A stretch of 64,000 nucleotides of DNA from Seriola aureovittata (taxonomy: Eukaryota > Chordata > Actinopteri > Carangiformes > Carangidae): the NCBI RefSeq assembly GCF_021018895.1, contig NC_079377.1:17943501-18007500 (forward strand). Reading direction: 5' to 3'. Made by a program: the position numbers and the translations under genes. This document shows positions 1 to 13,270 of the stretch, piece after piece. Numbering within the stretch: position 1 is the stretch's first letter; each line of letters starts with the position of its first letter. The notes under the pieces are model-generated. The model did not search any database. It was not told the DNA's origin and saw only the letters and a list, made by a program, of their open reading frames with translations.

Positions 1-1977
1 ATGCTCCGAGCAGCAGTGGAGGACACAGTGCAGGACTGTCCGGGTTAGCATTTTTCTCTTTCAGTAACTGGGTGCTTGTAATTGTTCCCTGCTGGGTAGT
101 CCTCCACTCTTGGGCAGGGGTTGAACCAAACAAATCCAGCTTGTTAAAAAGCCCCCTGACCCTTGAGAGGGAGCCTGTTCAACACCGTTTCCCAGATTAT
201 ACTCATTTAGCCTATAATGAGTGGTCTTGGGAGGGATTGTGGGGGGGAGCCATCTCGCTGGCCCCAGTCAACATGACACAGTCAGCACAAACTTGCCTGG
301 AAAGAAGTAACAATATTCTGAACAGGGGAAGATGGTAAAGGAGGGGATGTTTCTTCATGACACTACTGCTTGTGGGTGTGTATGTGCACTTATTTTCTCT
401 GTAAGTTGAGAAGTGAGGAGACATTAGGGGTATATTAACAACCACTGTCAGATTCTTAATCTTGTTTTTTTGTCCGCTTTGTTTTTTTTACTTTGAGTGA
501 TTAATTGATTTCACATGGGCAATGGTCCTTGAGTCCGTGCCTTCCATTTCTTTCCTTTCCATTTGAATAGTACCTTGTGTTTGAAGTGACTGACCCTGGC
601 AATGATGGGTTGGGATGATTTGTTCAAACATGATCTGAGACTATGAATGGTGCTGGAAAATGATGTGGTTGACAGTGTCCGGTAGGAGTTTGGGTTGGGC
701 TTTTTATAAAGGTCTTTGATCAGTGTCTTGGGAGTGTCAGACAGGAGCAGCCATACCAGAGAAGACGAGATTGTCCTGTGGGCTTCTTATAGAGATATTT
801 AATATGGATCCTTTCATGGTTTCATTTGGCTGCAGTCTAGTTATGGGTAAATTCAAGGCTGGAGCAGGGTACATTTCAATGTGGAAATTGACAAAAAACT
901 GACAAAAGACTGACAGTTTGGTGCCTTTCTTTTAGATGGGATATCTTGAGGCATACTGGAGGTTACTGCAATCTTTAACTGTTTGAATAATTGTACAGTA
1001 TGATATAGTATGGATGTTATGGTTGTTGCCTTACTCATTTTATTGTCTTAATCAAATTATTATTGAAATTGTGATATAAACAAAGAGCAAATATGGCTAC
1101 TGAAAGCATAACAAGATGAGATAATGTGTAACATGAACAGAAGTCTACAAACTGTGCACTATTTTCTATTGTCAGGGTCGAGGCACAAAATGGATCTGCA
1201 CTTAACCTTTTCAAGCTATTCACAGAACGTAGTTAAAGGACAACTCACTCTTTTTAAATGATCGATCCCCATAAAATGTGCCTTTTAAAAAGGGCAAAAA
1301 CCCAAAGTTACGAGTTGTTTTTTTACTGCCGCCACACGCTCTGCCACATTAATGTCAACCCTACCATATGTCAACTTTTAAAGTGAACAACATTGTCTGA
1401 ATTACTATTTACTGAGAGGCATGAGGCACTCCTTAATGTACTTGGGTTCCTTGAAGATGCTGCTATTTTTAACCTCCATTTACAATCTCAAGGTCTCTCT
1501 TTACTCAGAAATCGTCCCCACCTTCCTGGTCATGACAGGAGGAAGTGTATTGAACCAAACACCCTGGACACATGCAGCCAAAAGCAGAGACCGGAGGGAA
1601 TTAATATGACAGAACATATAGTCAACATTTTAAATTTCACAGAGCTCATTATTTTTAAGCTGCCTCACCTCTTATGTTGCCAGTAATACTGCTGCTGTGT
1701 GCCAACAGCTGTTTGAGATGCCAATAATGTTTAGCACTACCACTGCGAAACTAGAGACCTCTGACTTTCAAAAATCTGTCCTATGTTGCAGGCAAGATCA
1801 CACCACTCACAAACTCTTCTCTTCACTCCTTGATAACAACTGAGGAAAACACTATGCAGAAAGTTCCCTCCACACTGAATGAGCTAACTGGACAATGTGT
1901 GGGTGATTTCTTTTTTTTATTCCCAGCTCTCATCTGTCTATGACTGGTTTAAACAGCTTTCAAATATTAATATTATA
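1..1977. other. Non-coding stretch, nothing recognised
   Basis: AT-rich DNA with stops in every frame. The longest reading frames here are under 100 codons, overlap one another on opposite strands, and show no protein-like composition or convincing splice sites. I recognise no repeat family. Confidence 0.6.
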
Positions 1978-2150
1978 GGGGCGTCTCGGTGGCTCACCTG
2001 GTAGAGTGCGTACCACATGGACTTAGTCCTAACTGCAGCGACCATGAGTTTGAATCCGACCCATGGCCATTTGCTGCATGTCATCCCCTGACTTTGATGT
2101 CTACCTCTCACTGTACTATCAAATTAAGGCAGAAATGCCCAAAAATGTAA

Positions 2151-2152
<2 letters not shown>
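1978..2152 (+). repeat. tRNA-derived SINE
   Basis: The 5' head looks like a tRNA gene. A box A (TGGCTCACCTGG) lies at 1990-2001 and a box B (GTTTGAATCC) at 2048-2057, about 46 bases apart, which suits an internal RNA polymerase III promoter. The body continues with a TTTGCTGCATGTCATCCCC segment that I recognise from a common percomorph SINE family, then a short tail rich in AAATGCCCAAAAA. A 27-bp A tract and an AT microsatellite follow directly, as expected at the 3' end of a retroposed copy. The B box differs from GGTTCGAATCC, so the copy is probably old and inactive. Confidence 0.8.

Positions 2153-2153
<1 letters not shown>

Positions 2154-2209
<56 letters not shown>
2154..2209. repeat. 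Poly-A tail running into (AT)n
   Basis: About 27 A residues followed by 14 AT units, immediately 3' of the SINE. It is most simply read as the SINE tail that later expanded into a TA microsatellite. Confidence 0.9.
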
Positions 2210-2212
<3 letters not shown>

Positions 2213-2970
2213 CATGAAATACCAACAGCTGCTATTCTATCCCTAAACTGTATGAGGCATCACTCTCATGACAGCATGAAAACTGGACATGAAACCTTTG
2301 ATCACATACTGCTGTTTACCACGGACAGCAGTGCCTTATGATGTGCTAATGTTTGATAGAGAGATTGAGCCTGGGGGTAACCGTCTGTGCAGGTCAGGTT
2401 GAGGCTGTTTGTGTCACACTCCCACTGAGTGTTTCCGACGAGATGGAGGCACAGGCATGGCAGCTTTCGTCACTTTGTACCTGAGGAGCAACCTCATCTG
2501 AAGCACTAGGACAGCAGCCAACATTCACTGCAGTAACTTTGCTGACTCAGCCCATGCAGTACAAGCACATGTTCACTGCTGTCTGCTGTGAGGATGTTTT
2601 GCCTGTGTTGCTGGGGCTTTTTGCAATGTGTTGTTTAATGATGCTCTTGTCATCACTTTTAATCAGTTCATCAAGCACAGCAAGTATTTTGGGAAAAGAG
2701 GAGGAAACACCACCAGACACACTCACATACAGACAGTGTGTTCAAATGCTAATGATTCAGTTATAATAGCTATGAGGTAGTGCTTTGATTACATTCTTAA
2801 CTTTTGGTTAAAGTCCTCAGTTGAGTAGTTTTAGCTAAATGAAGATTGCATTTGGAGTAAGCATGAAAAATATGGTTAATTCCAACCATGTGAACCTTAA
2901 TCTGGTTAATCACAGTGATCACTAAACGCAGTGTCTATGAATGTACTAACTGTTTGTGGCCTGTAAAATA
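2210..2970. other. Non-coding stretch, nothing recognised
   Basis: A 75-codon frame at 2539-2766 has a hydrophobic run but no splice context, no homology I recognise, and nothing around it that suggests a gene. I see no repeat. Confidence 0.55.
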
Positions 2971-3091
2971 GGATTGCAACTAAAGATTCATTTTACTGTA
3001 GACTAGTGACAATTTTCTCGATTAATTAATTTATCACTTAGTCTATAAAATATTAGAAAACAGTGGAAAATGTCCATCAAATGTCTTGTTT
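2971..3091 (+). repeat. GGCTGCAA-type short non-autonomous element, fragment
   Basis: Begins GGATTGCAACTAAAGATTCATT and contains TTTTCTCGATTAATTAAT and GTCTATAAAATATTAGAAAA, ending AAATGTCTTGTTT. I recognise this order of motifs from a very common fish repeat whose intact copies start with CAGGGCTGCAACTAACGATT and have inverted ends, probably a hAT-type MITE. The right half is missing. The class assignment is from memory. Confidence 0.65.
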
Positions 3092-3097
3092 CCTTGG

Positions 3098-3130
3098 TAT
3101 GAGTGCTACCACTGAGCCAACTGGCCCTAC
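3098..3130 (-). repeat. Possible tRNA-like SINE head fragment
   Basis: On the - strand the sequence reads GGCCAGTTGGCTCAGTGG, a perfect box A pattern (TGGCTCAGTGG). No box B follows within 80 bases, so this is not a tRNA gene. It may be a short 5' fragment of a tRNA-derived SINE, or chance. Confidence 0.25.
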
Positions 3131-3135
3131 AAGAG

Positions 3136-5281
3136 AGAAACAAATTACAGCAAACTAACACCTCCACAATCCTCTCACTAATTATGATGTGCTTCTTAGA
3201 TACTGCTCCGGGTTATCAATATCTACTGATAATGCTGTGATTATTTAATGAAGACGTTGGTGGACGACAACAGCATTGTTCATCAGCTATTTAAACAGCT
3301 CCTCACTGCAGTACCATGGGGTTGAAAGTGTTTTTTTTCAGTTTATTATTTTATTTCACTGTAAACAGTGTCTAAATAGCAGGAAGTACAGTGCGAGGGA
3401 AAAGTCTGTGTGAGTGGCGTGACAGGGAGGGCTGTTTTGAAGTTTGTTTTCTTGCTCTCATAATCCACCTACTCAAACCCCTCTGGAAGGAGGTAGAGCT
3501 CTGTGCCGAAGAAACACAGCTGTTTGAAGCCTGACAGCCAAAAAGAGACACCACAGTGCAAAGATGAGCATATTGGAATACTAAAATTACATTTAAAATG
3601 GTGCATTTACTCTAATGCCTGAATGCCATTCACGATAATAGGCAAGTCAAGCACACAAGTAAATAGTAGCAACCTGCACGACAGGCTTAAGTTACAATAT
3701 ATCCAAGTATGAATCAAGTAACCATGAATGTCCAATGCTCCAGAGTTGTTCCTTGTAAAGTCCTCTCACTCTCTTCATAATGAACGGATTCCATGGGTTT
3801 ACTATACAGTGTTTTATATATGCAGCTCTTCAAACGGCAATGGCTGATGAACAGAGTTAATTAACAAGCAGTAGAATGGCTCTAGGGTTTATGTAATGTT
3901 ACACCCACTTTGTCAGGCCAGATTAGTCCAGAACAGAGGGGGAAAGGGCATGAACAAGCAAATGAACAAGGGAAATAAAGGAACAGATTCCTTCCAGTTT
4001 GGTTGACTGCCATGCTGTGACATAGCCCGTAGAAATCATGCAATGCTGTTTGGATACAGCACATCAAGAATAATCCTGCACAGTGGTGCGAAGTCTGACC
4101 ATAAACGAAAAGGCAATGATTCTAAATTATAATAATTATGCTTGTCTCAATATTTCATAACACTTAGCTCAGATTATCTTTTCGAGAAGGCAACATAGAC
4201 AGTTTCCTTCTAAGTGGAACTCCTAAATGAACTACCTGACAATTAGTTTGAATATGGGAATACTGGCTTGGGCAGAGCATTATCTCATCACTCTACACCA
4301 TCATGACATGACATGTCCCTGCAAGTCTAGTGTTGGCTACAGTATCTGTTTCTCATTAATGACACTTCTGCAGGTTCTGTGAGGTGGAAATACACATTAA
4401 ACTGAAGAAGATGCATGTTGCAAATTTTACAGAGGCGGTCACGCAGGATATCTGTGAGTGCATGTGGAAACTTGCAGCAGCACTCCTGGGACTGCGCCAT
4501 CAGATCTCCAGTGTCACAGCTCTCTAAGCTAACAGTTGACATATAATAGCAGTTAAAAATCTCCTCTGCACCTTGGAAAATAAATAGTATTTGTGCTCTT
4601 CAAAGAAGTCTGTCCTTCAGAAACTCTCGAGACTTCTCTAGCTGGGCTGTCAAGCCAATTAAAAGAAGAAAATAATCAATGGGAATGGATTATTATACCT
4701 TTCACTATTTGTTCATATCATTCTGGAGGCAGGAGACAATTGCAATTCTGTTGTACTTTTTGTTTGATTCCACGTATAATGTGGATGACAAGCTTAAAGT
4801 AAATAAGATGCTTAAAATGATATAAAAACACAGTTTTTACCTTTGAAGCTTAAAGGGTAGGGAGCTCAGAGAGCACAATCAAGAATAACTGGCGTCATGT
4901 CATTCAGTAGCACATCTATAAACATTTTAGGGTGTGTTATCTAATGCTATTGCTGTCACTGCTCTGGCAGTTAATTTTAGAATAACTGAGAAAGGCTGCC
5001 AAGCTCCCATTCTGCAAGCAATGATGACATTGTCTTCAGGGGCAGCATTTCTTTCTTTCAGAAAAATGGAGTTTAGGAGAAACTCTGCATTTAATTTCCC
5101 TCCTTTCCTTTCTTTTTGCATGAATGAACACAATGTAGTTGTTCTTTATAAGTGATGCAAAATTAAGCCACCTCAGGTATATACAATGTGAAGGTTTTAG
5201 AGAAGATGGAGTAACATATAATGAGCCGCCACCTTTCAGAGTGACACTGGTATGTCTGCATAATTGTAGCAAAGCTGCCTC
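3136..5281. other. Non-coding stretch, nothing recognised
   Basis: AT-rich unique sequence. Short opposed reading frames (for example 4327-4542 and 4927-5155) overlap on both strands and look like chance. No repeat recognised. Confidence 0.55.
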
Positions 5282-5308
5282 AAAAAAAAAAAAAAAAAAA
5301 AAAAAAAA
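5282..5308. repeat. Poly-A tract (27 A)
   Basis: Uninterrupted A run. No SINE or LINE body is recognisable upstream, so it cannot be assigned to a retroposon. Confidence 0.9.
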
Positions 5309-8300
5309 TCACAGCTCGTGAATATCAGAGGTAACAGCATGAATAGGAGGGAAGATATAAATACATTCAAAGGCTAATGTTGAAACACCTGCAGGGCATT
5401 TAGCAATCACGGGAAGAATCATCACTTGGACCTTGTGAGTTGAGTGGCACCTGCTGTGATGGAGCATTAAAGAGAAACCTCAACCCTGGACTGACCCCTG
5501 CACACAAGGGAGTCAGCCTGACCTTGGCTTGCATATAAAACTCAAATGCACACACACGCATACAGGTAATGCAGATTCCAGTACACGGTGGCTCCTTTCC
5601 AGTCAGTGAGCATGGCTCAGCATTGACATGCAGCTTTATACTCTAAAGAGAGGCTGCAGAGGAAGGATAAAAGGAAATTATGCTTTGACCTTCAATGGAC
5701 ACTTATTTAGATAATGCCAAAGGAAAACTGTTTCTATCTCAAGCCATCTAAGAATGAGAAATATAAAGCATCAACAGAAAAGGGACTGTCAAGAACTGAT
5801 GAGCAAAGACAAAAATTATTTCCCATTTATGATCTGTGGCCAGAAAAAAAATGCATGGTAATGCAAAGCACACATTATAATTTGAAAGTGAGCAGATGCA
5901 GCTTACATTGCAACTGCCTCTCCGCCAGGTGTAGATGAAATCGCCACAGTGCATTTGTATTTCCAGAAGCAATTAAATAACATCATGCATTGCAGGAAAC
6001 ACAGCAGCTGCAAAGCTGGCTGATAGAAAGACTGCAGAAATGACTCGTCATTGTTTGCTGCTCCTTAAAGAGCTGTCAAAACATGAGCCTTTTATGTCAA
6101 ATGAGAAATGCTGTAAATACAGGCTGTTCAGTGTCATGTAGAACAGCTCAGTGCTTACCATTTTTGTTGTTGCCGACAATGCCAACTCTTGTATTGTGTG
6201 TGCAAAAACATGATCTGATCAATATGAGAACACAACAAGAATGTGTGTAATAACAGGTGTAACTTAATGTGCACCACACCTTACCACCAGGTTTATCTCT
6301 TCTTTGTTAGTAGAGTATTACCATAGTAAAAGATAACTTCACAGAAAATAATCAGTTGGACAAATCTCTTTATGTCCACTGTACTTAGAGACAGTGGTAA
6401 AGATAGAAATAGGGAGAAAGAGATAGTTACAGACACAGCATATAATGATCCAATGTTCCTCTCATCCTGCATCTGTGTGACAATGGATTCTTTGAAAATA
6501 TGTGACTGCCAATCTGATAAGCACTTTTAGCTAGCTCACAGGAGGGGAGCTTGTAACACATCAGCAGGGGGAGAGAGGTACGAACAACCTGGCCCTCCTA
6601 TACAACACATCATCTCCAAACTCTCTGCAACATAAACTGTTCATTATAATCAACAACAACCACATTCCATTGGTGTTGGCTGCATAATAGTGACACATTT
6701 AACACATACATGTTAATGCATAGCTTCCTGCCTATCCACAATAGGATAGTGAAAATATTAGAAACAACTCCCAGTGTAACACAGAACTGCTGCCTCAAAA
6801 ATGACCACAATGTTGAATCAACTTCTCTCCAAAACAAAACTTAAACAGACTTTACTGCAAGGCTATTAGACTACATTAGTTTAAGCAAGGCGGCAACTGG
6901 AAACTGAATGGATTTAATGACACCAGTCTACTGCATGAAGCTGAACCACTGAAATGCCTGTCAAAAAGTCAAAAATGCCTACATAAATATGTTTGTAAAT
7001 TTATAACAAGATCACTGCACCAACAGTTTTCAGTGAATTTTTTTTAAAGTGTCCGTCTCTTTTTCCTGCCAGGTTTCTTTAGCTACTGACAGCGACATCA
7101 CATTGCCTCTCTTCTCTTCTTCCTTTATTTGGAGATCGTTGATCAAACCGGTTCTTTAATCACAATGCTGTCTGACTGTTACTCAAGGCATTGTGTCTCA
7201 TCTGGGAGATGAGTGGAGTTTCCCGAGGCAAGTAAAGACTTTTGTGGGCTGTCCAGAGAGCCAGGAGTTGGGTCATAAGTGGGACCCAGGTGCTACTCAT
7301 CGTTTCATAGAGTTTAACTTCACCTCTTTCCAGCTCTCAGCTTACTTGTGCCTGTTTCCCACATCTTGATTGACAGTACAGCCTTGAATGGTATCTGCTA
7401 GATAGCTTCATGATTCCCACACTTTTAATTCTATCATTTTTCTCCCTGACTTGTACAATAGCTTAGACAAAAGAAGAGGGGTCTTAAACAACCTAATTTG
7501 AATAATCCTATAGCAGAGGAAGGATGCATTTACATAACCACAAGCTGGATTCAACTCAAGGCACTGGATGGCTTGACAGCATCTTTGGATTTGTTTCCAT
7601 CTCTTAAAATTGGCAGGGGAAAAATCTGACAATTTTCTGGAACATAAGAAGTGACTCCGCTTCCTTTAGGAAGACAAGAATTTAATGTATCCTAAAATGA
7701 TTCAAAGCACAGTGGCCTTAACTACATTGAAATCCAGGGTAAATTGTATTATGTTTCTGTCATTGTTTGGAAAGAATATCCTTCCTAACAACAACATCTA
7801 TAGTAAAGGCTTTTGACTTATGCTGCCTTCATGGGCAGAGCCCACAGTATCTCAGCCTGATCAAAGCAGCGACTAACCCTCAATGACACAAGGCCGGAAG
7901 ATCTCCAGATAGATGAATAGATTAGCATCATTAATGGCAGTGACACAGGGATTTAATTGTGGCTCTTGTATTTCGGCTAGCATGAACCCCATCGGGCTAT
8001 CTCTCAGTGCTGAAGCCCAGACGACTCCAGCAGCATTCACAGAAAGGCAGGGCTGACTGATTGGCTGAGATGTTAATTTCACAGAGCTATATCCATGGCT
8101 ACACTTCCATTTCTTTTGGAGAGAGATGCTTGTTCATCTAGTTGCGTCCACTTGACAAGCAAGCTAATTATCAGTTGCTGGGACTTGCCCAAAGATCGTC
8201 AGATTACTCATGCAGGAAGAAACTGAAGGAGCTTTGTTGTGCATCTTAAGAGGCAAAGAAAAACTAGGAGGTAAAGCTTTGTGAAGCAGAGTGATGAATG

Positions 8301-10239
8301 ATAAAGACTTAACTGGTCTTTGATACTGATACTTGGAACAGAGTCTGTGAAACTGAATAACAGTAATGATAGTATTATCTTACCAAGGATATTGTTTGTT
8401 ATAGACTTACAAAGACGTGCCCCAATGTTTAAGTGTGTGCCGTATACTGTAGCTGGGCAAACTTGTGCACACATAACTGAAACAATACTCAGTCAACTGA
8501 ATTTATGAAAGAAAAAATCTCCATCACTTTCTCTAATCAGTGACATATCTTTGCTTAAATTTGAGTCAATTGCAAACACACAAGGATTGGCTATCATGTC
8601 TGGAGATGGTTCTGTTGGTTGAGTGAGTTCTATTATGCCAAGCAAACTAAATCAATGGCAGAGAAGTATTTGAGGGTTTATTCAATAATACTCAGCGCTA
8701 TAAAATAAGTTAATCAAATGAGCTTTGTGAAGAGTGATAGAAAGGTTAAAGCAGAAGCAGTAATGAGAGCCATAGTTCTATCTTTCTTTTTCTTTACTGA
8801 ACTATTCAATTCTCACAGATGGAGATGAGAGAGCAGAAGATGAAGCAAAAGAAAACACCAGAGATAAGAGGAGAAATGCCACATGACAGCACAAGGGAGT
8901 CCTATTTAATTTACCAGGGCCAAAGCATGACCAAAGCTGGGGAACACTATGAATAAATGACATGCATTATTTCACATGGATCTGCTTTGACTTTCACTGT
9001 TTTTGTTAACTTTGTCATTTTCCTGCTCTCTCCACTCGCAGCGCCACGCCTGCACAAATGGGAGCTTCTGAAATGAGTCCAGAGTGCCGGCATGTTCCTC
9101 CTCCCCTTTGTCTGTGCTGTAAAGAATGTCCCCTCACTGCTGCTGTGTAAATGTCCCCTGCTTTGCTGATGGATCGTCGCAGGGTGGATCCAACAGCAGG
9201 GTCTGATTGAATTTTCCACCATCAGATTAATCTCAAGCAGACACATGGAGCCACCTGCATCAACGCATAAATATGTGCATGTACATCCACATGAATATGA
9301 ACACATAATCACATACACACAAAAAACCAAGAATTAAATTTTAAAATATATATTAAAATACACATATACACAGCAATGTTCATAAACATACAGACACAAT
9401 GTCCTAATCCAAGTGTAGTGTTTGTTTCACTCACTGTGGGTCAATCATGTAGAATACATTTTGCCTCATCACTTGCCCTCGGACACATTACAGCACACAC
9501 AGTATGCAGTACATGTACACGGTGAATCTCTACCTGAACATAGGAAGCGCAGCGGCCACGCCTGAAATAATTCTTATAATGAAGCCTAATGCGAGACACG
9601 ATTCATATTCAAACAATCTCTTCAAACCCAATTACCTATTTATTACGACCACAATGCAACAATATCACAATAAGACTTGACAGCTATGATTATTCCTCCT
9701 GACGTAGTTGTACTTTGCACCTAATTATCACTTTTAATGTGAAAATGTCTACTTTTTCCATTAGACCACACCGTTAAGAGTCTTCTGGTGGCAGTTAAGC
9801 TGCAAAACAAAACTTAAGACAGGGTTGTAGGCAATGTCTATGTGGAGACAATTATCTTCTCATATTCAATTCAAGCACGGTGGATTTAGTGGTGATACAT
9901 CTGCAAGTTATGGTAGGAAAAATTACCATAATCATCTCATTTAAAATGATGTATTAGGTTATTCAAGGCAGCAGTTTGCCTCTGCAAACTGTTTATGATG
10001 GACTTTTTTTAAACAATGGGAGCCCATGACCTCTGTTAAATAAAGCTAACTTGCACAAACAGGAGTAGCTTGTGGCAAACACATGAATGGCTTTAGAATT
10101 AAAGACATTAATAGTGATAAAAAAGTAAATAAAATTACACAGATGCTTATCTTTAGGTTTCTGCTGCACTGTGTAATTGTTGTGATACTACTGAATTAAT
10201 GGTTAACTCAGCCATCATGCCTGTGCCCTAAAGTGGAAA
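5309..10239. other. Non-coding stretch, nothing recognised
   Basis: About 4.9 kb of mostly unique, AT-rich sequence without a supportable exon. The 127-codon frame at 8947-9330 (- strand) is driven by a CA/TG-rich stretch near 9240-9320 and is rejected. There are no long microsatellites and no recognised mobile element. Confidence 0.5.
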
Positions 10240-10608
10240 TTATGAGTAATTATTATGGTAGGTCTGCTTTGGTTTTACTGAATTATAGCCTTTAAAAGTT
10301 AAAACACCATTCTTCACAATTATCATGGACTTTGAACAGTGATTCCAGTTTCTTAGGATGAATTTATCTTTCCTAATAATTCTGTCTGGGCTCTCAGTGC
10401 CACTGCTGCTGGACAGCTGTTTGCATGTAGGGTAAAGCGACTTAGGAGGACCTTCTTTGTTCCTTGTACATATGTTTATGTTCAGAGGAAGGAGTCTCTT
10501 TGGAACAGTTGGTTCCCCACACATCTGTTTGTGCTCAGACAGGGTGTCATTTTTAACAATCTTACTGACTGTCAAACTACTCTTTGCAGGAGTTATTTCA
10601 AAATTCAA
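10240..10608 (-). CDS. Unexplained ORF, 122 codons (hypothetical)
   Basis: I do not recognise this frame. It opens with a TTG codon; no ATG starts it, and a TGA stop lies 15 bases upstream in the same frame. It would therefore have to be an internal exon, or a pseudogene, if real. Its composition is more protein-like than other frames here: no homopolymers or microsatellite content, many Ser, Thr, Lys, Asn and Pro, with a segment reading VPKRLLPLNINICTRNKEG near residues 35-53 and a Ser run near 67-71. There are no membrane segments. No acceptor with a good polypyrimidine tract is evident. A chance ORF in AT-rich DNA is the main alternative. Confidence 0.18.
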   Translation of the reverse strand: MNFEITPAKSSLTVSKIVKNDTLSEHKQMCGEPTVPKRLLPLNINICTRNKEGPPKSLYPTCKQLSSSSGTESPDRIIRKDKFILRNWNHCSKSMIIVKNGVLTFKGYNSVKPKQTYHNNYS

Positions 10609-11889
10609 CTTTTTGAAGTTTCACTGTGAAATGTTGCTAGAATGTGTCAGCTTGTGAGATCTTTGGATATTTATTTTTCTATTTCATTTTTGACTGTGTC
10701 ACTAGAATCACATGCAGTTTAAAGGATAAAAAATAAATAAAATTTACAGTGAAAATGTATCATTTAAGATTAGCTTTGTTTTTGGCTACTAGTGTGACAA
10801 TTATAAATAAGAGAACTAAATCTAAGTTGTCATGCTGTTAAAGGTTTGTTTCTATTAGTAATATTGGAAAAGAAAAGACTGATTTCCTCAAGCACTTTTG
10901 TAAAAGTTATGATCATACTACAAGCTCTTCTGTGTGCTGTTTATTAGTAACAGCTAATATAAAAGGATTAGTTTTTTCTGTTTGTGTTCCACCATTTGGG
11001 CTCCATAGTTTTAAAACTTCATTCAGATTTAGTTTAAAGCTTTAAAATAGCCATCATTTCTTGTATCCAAAATCCAGTACCTAGTAAAGCAAGTCAGTTT
11101 TAGTAGACAACTAAAGCAGAGTAAAATAGCAGTAACATTTAAGTACCAAATGCAAAAACCTATGGTTAGCGGTCAGTATGTAAAATTACAGCAAAGCGGC
11201 TACAAAGATTGAAGCTTTGCAACCATGTCTGCAAATGAATTCGAATGAAGTCCACCCACAGCTCATTTCCCTACCAGAGCAATTCCCAAGATTTCCCATA
11301 CATACATGGGTCTTAAAACCAAGAGGAGAGGCCATGAACTCCCCCTGTATCATGTAGTAAATATGGATGAATGTTGGTATGTATAGGGGCCCCAGAGTGT
11401 CTGTCTGTGATAATTCAATTAGAGTCTGATTTTCTCATCAGCACTAAATTTAAGTATACGCTATGTGGAGAGAAAAGGACTGGGTCAGGCAATATTTGGG
11501 ATGACACAGACAGTTATATCATTTTAAGTAACCTGCATTGTTTTGATGTCTTCTTTATGCAGCAGACTATATCATATCAGCTAACACATAACAATGCATT
11601 TTACAGGCAGCTTTGATAGTTTAAAGACAGATTAAATAGTGTTTTCAAAAAACAAAATGCTTCATTGAACAAGCTAATACAGTCTGAGTCATGCAAAACA
11701 AAAATAATAGTAACCAACATAAATCAAGTGCACTAATCTAAATATAGTTTAGTCAAACTTATACATAATTTATAAGGTAATGAGGAAATGTTGGCTTTAA
11801 TCTTAATAAATTTTGGGGTTAATCTGGGCTGTTTGCTTATTTTGCTGTTTAATGTTAAATTTAACTAACACTGCATATATTAAAAATAA
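10609..11889. other. Non-coding stretch, nothing recognised
   Basis: Strongly AT-rich. Possible degenerate repeat sequence around 10680-11160 (many ATTTAAGT-like motifs), but nothing I can assign. Confidence 0.5.
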
Positions 11890-11990
11890 GTGGGCCCAGG
11901 AGCCAGGCTGAATTCGAACCCTGGCTGCTGCAGTAAGGATTCAGCCTTGATGGTACATTCTCTACCAGGTGAGCTACTGGAGAGCCTCCA
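11890..11990 (-). repeat. tRNA-derived SINE, 3'-truncated
   Basis: Same family as the copy at 1978, in the opposite orientation. Read on the - strand, box A (TAGCTCACCTGG) is at 11976-11965 and box B (GGTTCGAATTC) at 11920-11910, with ACCTGGTAGAGAATGTACC between them. The copy stops about 20 bases after box B, so the tRNA-unrelated body and tail are missing. Confidence 0.75.
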
Positions 11991-12374
11991 TAATTAGATA
12001 TTCTAATGTGTAGAAGCCAGTCAAATCAGGCTGCATGTTAAATACCTCTAACAATATTTGTGATGAAAGAAAGGAGAAAGCTCCTTACTTTTTTCCCCCC
12101 CATTCTGCTTGCCCAATGTAAGAGACTACTCAAACATCATAAAAAATATGTAACTAATATAATTTTGGGTCAGGTTTTGTCTACTAAACCACACCATCCT
12201 CTCTTAACACCCTTAGAGCAATTTATACCATTGCTTAGTTAGAATGAATCTGAACTGTTGTAAATAACCAAAAGAGTAACTTCTGCTAAATCGAGATTTC
12301 TTATGTTAAGATTTGATTGTTTCTTTCAGATTCTTTCAAGGTAAGACAGCAATATCTCCACTGAGGCTGACTAG
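11991..12374. other. Non-coding stretch, nothing recognised
   Basis: AT-rich; two chance frames of about 60 codons. No repeat or exon signal. Confidence 0.5.
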
Positions 12375-12423
12375 AAAAAAAAAAAAAAAAAAACAGGCTG
12401 AATATTGTGAAAAAAAAAAAAAA
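12375..12423. repeat. Two poly-A tracts
   Basis: A runs of 19 (12375-12393) and 14 (12410-12423), separated by 16 bases. They make the opposed reading frames at 12301-12507 meaningless. Confidence 0.85.
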
Positions 12424-13101
12424 CTTATTCGCAAAGCAAGGGCACAGTTTCATAAGCACACAGCTCATGGTGAGGTCCAAGGTCGGGGACATTGAATGAT
12501 TGTTCACTCAAGATAACACCAACATCTTATTTTGGAGAGAGACTAAATAAAAGCCTTGAGAATACTTTCCATTTTATCGCTTTCTATTTTTCAAAGAAGT
12601 ACAACTGAGACAGTTGAAATTTGATCATTTTGAAAATATAACTGGTACTTTGGGGAGAGTGAAACACACTATATTCTACACAGATCATTAAAAACACAAG
12701 CAGTATTACATATCACACATGTATATCAAGAGAAGTGGTTTCTCTGAAGCAAGCTTAAATGTCACATAGGCTGGGCAGCAAAATGTAAATCAACACCACA
12801 CAACCTGGGAAGTGTATCGACATTTTAAATACTGTAATAATCTCTTAGCAAGCGTTATCTGTAGCATCACTTTCATGACACAACTTTTATCACTGAAATG
12901 AACAGTAAACAGTATGACCTCCTCCTTACATTTAAAGCTCCTCTTACACCCGATCATTGTGGATAACAGACCTAGACCAGAGACCAGTGAGAGGGATTTT
13001 AACTCCAGATATATAACGGTGTTCTTTGTCAATCCCCTGCAACTACAAAACTGTGCTTCAACGGTCTTCTAAGCCACCTCCACAATTTGTAAGATCACTC
13101 T
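12424..13101. other. Non-coding stretch, possibly decayed LINE sequence
   Basis: No supportable exon. Because it lies 3' of the LINE-like fragment at 13102-13270 when read on the - strand, part of it may be the same element decayed beyond recognition. Nothing in it matches the expected C-terminal LINE motifs. Confidence 0.35.
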
Positions 13102-13270
13102 TCACCCTGAAGCCAATGTTGCCATGCCAGCAAACAATCCAAAAGTAGACATGGAAATAGACTCAATTAAGGTTCTATAGAATGGAAGCAGCAGTGCGTC
13201 TTCACAAGGTTTCTGCAGGAAGGAAAGGGCATTGTTAGCCTTTTTTATACACTGCATGTCTATATAAGGC
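13102..13270 (-). pseudogene. LINE reverse-transcriptase remnant (L2/CR1-like)
   Basis: Within a longer - strand frame, residues around KKANNALSFLQ and LPFYRTLIES match the pattern KKAQQRLFFLR followed by a FYR.TIES segment, which I know from the end of the reverse-transcriptase domain in L2, CR1 and Rex1-type fish LINEs. The sequence is short (about 55 codons) and degenerate afterwards. The catalytic core of the polymerase (YADD box) is not present, so the element is a 5'-truncated dead fragment. Family-level assignment is from memory. Confidence 0.5.

Noticed and set aside
3098..3130. tRNA gene on the - strand
   Set aside because: Perfect box A but no T-arm or box B; kept only as a weak SINE-fragment call.
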